Below, piece after piece: positions 6,745 through 8,955 of a stretch of 8,955 nucleotides of DNA. This stretch comes from a gamma proteobacterium symbiont of Lucinoma myriamae (GTDB taxonomy: Bacteria; Pseudomonadota; Gammaproteobacteria; GRL18). The position numbers were made by a program, and so were the translations under genes. The notes under the pieces are model-generated. The model made no database searches, was not told the DNA's origin, and saw only the letters and a program-made list of their open reading frames with translations. The stretch spans positions 1-8,955 of the forward strand of contig JAHXIM010000216.1 in NCBI GenBank assembly GCA_025655635.1, written 5' to 3'. The first letter of the stretch is position 1; every line of letters starts with the position of its first letter.

Positions 6745-7227
6745 TTAGTCTCTGAAATTGGTAAATTGTAATGCCACAGACAGTTCCTGCTCTTTAAGCA
6801 TCGCCATTACCGCTTGTAAATCATCCCGTTTTTTTCCTGTCACCCGAACTTGTTCACCCTGTATGGCAGACTGAACTTTTAATTTTTTATCTTTAATCAG
6901 TTTAACAATCTTTCTGGCACTGTCTTTATCAATCCCCTGATGGATCAATAATTTTTGTTCCATTGCTTTGCCATTGCCCCTAATCTCGCCCTGTTCCAGG
7001 CTTTTAATGTCTACTTTGCGACGAACTAATTCGGTCAGCATAATATCAAGTACCTGCTGTACCTGGAATTCACTTTCACTAATTAATGTGACTTCTTCTT
7101 TTGACTGCTTAATAGTCGTTTGAGTTCCCTTAAAATCATATCTTTGTGTAATTGCTCGATTGGCATTACTCACCGCATTAGTCAATTCATGCATATCAAT
7201 TTCTGAAACGATGTCGAATGAAGGCAT
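6745..7227 (-). CDS. yajQ: YajQ family nucleotide-binding protein
   Basis: The 160-residue protein is a full-length YajQ (formerly UPF0234) member. It starts MPSFDIVSEIDMHELTNAV and contains the conserved RYDFKGT segment (29-35), ends in FTNFRD, and should fold as two ferredoxin-like domains. Homologues bind nucleotides or RNA, and the Xanthomonas and Pseudomonas members have been reported as cyclic-di-GMP-binding effectors; whether this one does cannot be told from sequence. AGGA lies 8 nt before the ATG. It is the first gene of a unit with dsbC, driven by a likely promoter at 7360-7387. Its position between xerD and dsbC is unusual, because those two are adjacent in E. coli. Confidence 0.96.
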   Translation of the reverse strand: MPSFDIVSEIDMHELTNAVSNANRAITQRYDFKGTQTTIKQSKEEVTLISESEFQVQQVLDIMLTELVRRKVDIKSLEQGEIRGNGKAMEQKLLIHQGIDKDSARKIVKLIKDKKLKVQSAIQGEQVRVTGKKRDDLQAVMAMLKEQELSVALQFTNFRD

Positions 7228-7359
7228 TATTTTTTCCTGAATGAGTTCTCTTCCTAAATGAGATCCATTTGAATGTTAGTTAAAATGTCACTATTCAGCG
7301 TGTATTTCTAAATAACGCATGATAAGCAGCACATTCATATTAAATCAATGTGACTGTCC

Positions 7360-7387
7360 ATTTTAGTGAGCAGAATTAAATTGTCAA
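7360..7387 (-). promoter_or_regulatory. Sigma70-type promoter upstream of yajQ-dsbC
   Basis: Read on the minus strand, a perfect -35 TTGACA (7387-7382) is followed by 16 bp and TAAAAT (7365-7360), five of six matches to the -10 consensus. Transcription would start near 7353, leaving a 5' leader of about 125 nt before yajQ. A second, weaker pair, TTGATT-18-TATCAT, lies further downstream in the same gap. The promoter is just past the xerD stop codon, so yajQ-dsbC can be expressed apart from ogt-xerD. Confidence 0.6.
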
Positions 7388-7425
7388 TTTTTAGGCTATT
7401 TCATAGCACCTTTAATGATTATTCA

Positions 7426-8352
7426 CTACCCTCGAGGATGATGCTGAGCATGTAAGTCTTTTAGACGTTCTTTGGCAATATGGGTATAAATCTGTGTTGT
7501 GGAGAGATCGCTATGGCCTAATAGCATTTGCACAACACGCAGATCAGCACCATGATTCAACAAATGTGTTGCAAAGGCATGACGTAAGACATGCGGTGAC
7601 AAAGTACTGGAAATACCTGCCAGTTGTGCATAGCGTTTAACCAGATACCAGAATGTCTGCCTGGTCATTCCCCCGCCTCTGCGCGTCACAAATAGCTTAT
7701 CTGAGAGTGACGTGCCTAATAAATCAGCCCGGGAGTTTTTAAGATAAAGGGCAATCCAGCTTAAGGCTTCTTCGCCCATAGGGACCAGACGTTCTTTATT
7801 GCCCTTACCGGTGACACGCACCACTCCATGTTGTAAATTGGCACCATAAATATCCAGACCGACCAGCTCTGATACCCGCAGACCCGTGGCATAGATTAAT
7901 TCTAACATCGCTCGATCACGCAGGCCCAGAGGATCATATATATCAGGTGCTTCCAGAAGTGCTTCAACTTCCCTTTCAGACATTGTTTTGGGTAGCGGAC
8001 GCCCTAGTTTGGGTGACTCTAACAGGGCACTGGGATCAACACTGATCTGATTTTCACGGATCAAGTACTGATAAAAGCGCCGTAAGGTGGAAAGCATTCG
8101 AGCCGTAGAACGGGCCTTGATGCCTAGTTCTAAACGATGTGCTAAATATGACTGTAAATTTATTTTGTCCAGACTAATCAGTTTTGCCGCATGGCCACTG
8201 GCAGACCATTTAGCCAAACCTTTTAAATCGGTCTGATAAGCATTGAGCGTATGCTGACTCAAGCCCTGCTCTGTCCACAGGGCATCCAGAAATTGTTCAA
8301 TTAGTTGTTCATCCTGAGCCAACTGCTCTTTATTTAATGTGTGCTTTTTCAT
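7426..8352 (-). CDS. xerD: Site-specific tyrosine recombinase XerD
   Basis: XerD works with XerC at the dif site, activated by FtsK, to resolve chromosome dimers at the division septum. The 308-residue protein has an N-terminal SAM-like core-binding domain (about 13-105) and a catalytic domain with all six active-site residues: Arg159 (ATGLRVSEL), Lys183 (TGKGNKERL), His254 and Arg257 (HVLRHAFATHLL), His280 (LLGHSDLSTTQ) and nucleophile Tyr289. Their spacing matches E. coli XerD (298 residues), with an N-terminal extension of about ten residues. The DLSTTQIYTH segment and HHPRG end identify XerD rather than XerC or a phage integrase. The ATG lies inside ogt, 23 bp upstream of the ogt stop codon end, with no obvious Shine-Dalgarno sequence, so translation may be coupled to ogt. 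Confidence 0.97.
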   Translation of the reverse strand: MKKHTLNKEQLAQDEQLIEQFLDALWTEQGLSQHTLNAYQTDLKGLAKWSASGHAAKLISLDKINLQSYLAHRLELGIKARSTARMLSTLRRFYQYLIRENQISVDPSALLESPKLGRPLPKTMSEREVEALLEAPDIYDPLGLRDRAMLELIYATGLRVSELVGLDIYGANLQHGVVRVTGKGNKERLVPMGEEALSWIALYLKNSRADLLGTSLSDKLFVTRRGGGMTRQTFWYLVKRYAQLAGISSTLSPHVLRHAFATHLLNHGADLRVVQMLLGHSDLSTTQIYTHIAKERLKDLHAQHHPRG

Positions 8353-8845
8353 GAGCCAGCAGCCATTGCTTTATTTGCAGAAAATTAATCCGACCATGTT
8401 GTTTATCCAGAGTATCACCGGCATAACCACCAATACCGGATGCTGAGACGACACGATGACAAGGCACAATTACAGGGAAAAGATTTTGACGACAGGCATT
8501 GCCAACGGCTCGGGCACTACTATTGAGTTCTTTTGCCAAAGCACCATAGGTTTTCACCTCTCCTGATGGAATCTCTAACAAGGCTTGCCACACTTTTCGT
8601 TGAAATTCTGTGCCTGATTGCAGATCACAGGTTAAAGTAAATTGACTGTCTGTTTTAAAATAGGATTCTAATTCATGTTTTATTTGTTTTGCAAAGACTG
8701 AATCTGCTGTTGTAGAAGGAGAGCCAGAAGATGGAGTTGGCTGACCATTTGACAAGTAATGAGTTCCCGTAATGGTATTATTAACAAAAGAAACTGAGAG
8801 ATATAGCTGTTCAGCTATGGGGAGAGGAAATACTATAGTTGTCAT
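8330..8845 (-). CDS. ogt: Methylated-DNA-[protein]-cysteine S-methyltransferase (O6-methylguanine-DNA methyltransferase, Ogt type)
   Basis: This suicide repair enzyme moves the methyl group from O6-methylguanine or O4-methylthymine in DNA onto its own cysteine. The 171-residue protein has a variable N-terminal half and a conserved C-terminal half: FQRKVWQALLEIPSGEV with the following TYG (81-101), the minor-groove recognition helix with its arginine finger in RAVGNA (112-117), and the acceptor cysteine in PCHRVV (Cys129). No extra AraC-type domain is present, so it is an Ogt/MGMT-type protein and not Ada. Its start has no clear Shine-Dalgarno sequence. Just 25 bp upstream is the 3' end of a group II intron, so its native promoter lies beyond the intron or its expression is intron-derived. 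Its end overlaps the xerD start. Confidence 0.95.
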   Translation of the reverse strand: MTTIVFPLPIAEQLYLSVSFVNNTITGTHYLSNGQPTPSSGSPSTTADSVFAKQIKHELESYFKTDSQFTLTCDLQSGTEFQRKVWQALLEIPSGEVKTYGALAKELNSSARAVGNACRQNLFPVIVPCHRVVSASGIGGYAGDTLDKQHGRINFLQIKQWLLAHEKAHIK

Positions 8846-8870
8846 AAATTTGCTAAAAACAATAGATAAA

Positions 8871-8955
8871 ATCGGGTAGCCACAGGTTTCTCTCCTACAG
8901 CCCCCACACCACCCATCATGCGGGTCCGCAATGGGCGGTTCACTAACCGTAATGA
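8871..8955 (-). mobile_element. 3' end of a group II intron (domains V and VI), cut by the window edge
   Basis: Read on the minus strand, a domain V-like hairpin has a 9-bp lower helix, ACCGCCCAT (8939-8931) with ATGGGTGGT (8916-8908), then a 2-nt bulge on the 3' side (8918-8917), then an upper helix TGCG/CGCA closed by GACC. A domain VI-like hairpin follows: twelve pairs between 8905-8894 and 8886-8874, a 7-nt loop, and a single bulged A at 8877. That A is seventh from the end of CCCGAT, which ends in AT as group II introns do (AY), placing the 3' splice site between 8871 and 8870. The GAACCGCC...GGGTGGTGTGG pattern is one I associate with bacterial introns that encode reverse transcriptases. 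The rest of the intron lies to the right of the window. Its structural class was not assigned. Confidence 0.85.

Overview
The window looks like chromosomal DNA from an AT-rich gammaproteobacterium. The evidence is the xerD/dsbC neighbourhood, a YajQ-family protein, a CnoX-type thioredoxin-TPR protein, and a candidate CsrB/RsmY-type small RNA, all typical of that class. The species cannot be named from this sequence.

Layout from left to right. Positions 1-696 hold no intact gene, only the decayed C-terminal end of an SMC/AAA-type ATPase gene on the minus strand (190-696). Positions 697-1040 appear empty. A tRNA-Val(GAC) gene (1041-1117, minus) has a good sigma70-type promoter behind it (1202-1230). 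uvrB (1287-3293, minus) is complete. Its upstream region, shared with a divergent aminotransferase gene (3506-4705, plus), carries four perfect tandem copies of a 19-bp repeat that end at the aminotransferase ribosome binding site. The 358-bp space after the aminotransferase is not empty: on the minus strand it has a promoter, about 140 nt with six GGA motifs (one displayed in a GGAG tetraloop), and a strong intrinsic terminator. This is the architecture of a CsrA/RsmA-sequestering small RNA, and it is the most interesting observation here. cnoX (5065-5931, plus) diverges from it.

The right third is a minus-strand run read from right to left: ogt, xerD (23-bp overlap with ogt), a 197-bp gap with a promoter, yajQ, then dsbC 15 bp later. 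These genes cover alkylation-damage reversal, chromosome dimer resolution, a nucleotide/RNA-binding-type small protein and periplasmic disulfide isomerisation. The right edge (8871-8955) is the 3' end of a group II intron, with domains V and VI and a bulged branch-point A, inserted 25 bp upstream of the ogt start codon. The rest of the intron, including any reverse transcriptase, lies outside the window.

The housekeeping genes are intact. The unusual content is at the edges and between genes: the candidate Csr-type RNA, the 19-bp array, the intron end and the multiply damaged ATPase relic. All family assignments are from reading the sequence; no searches were run.
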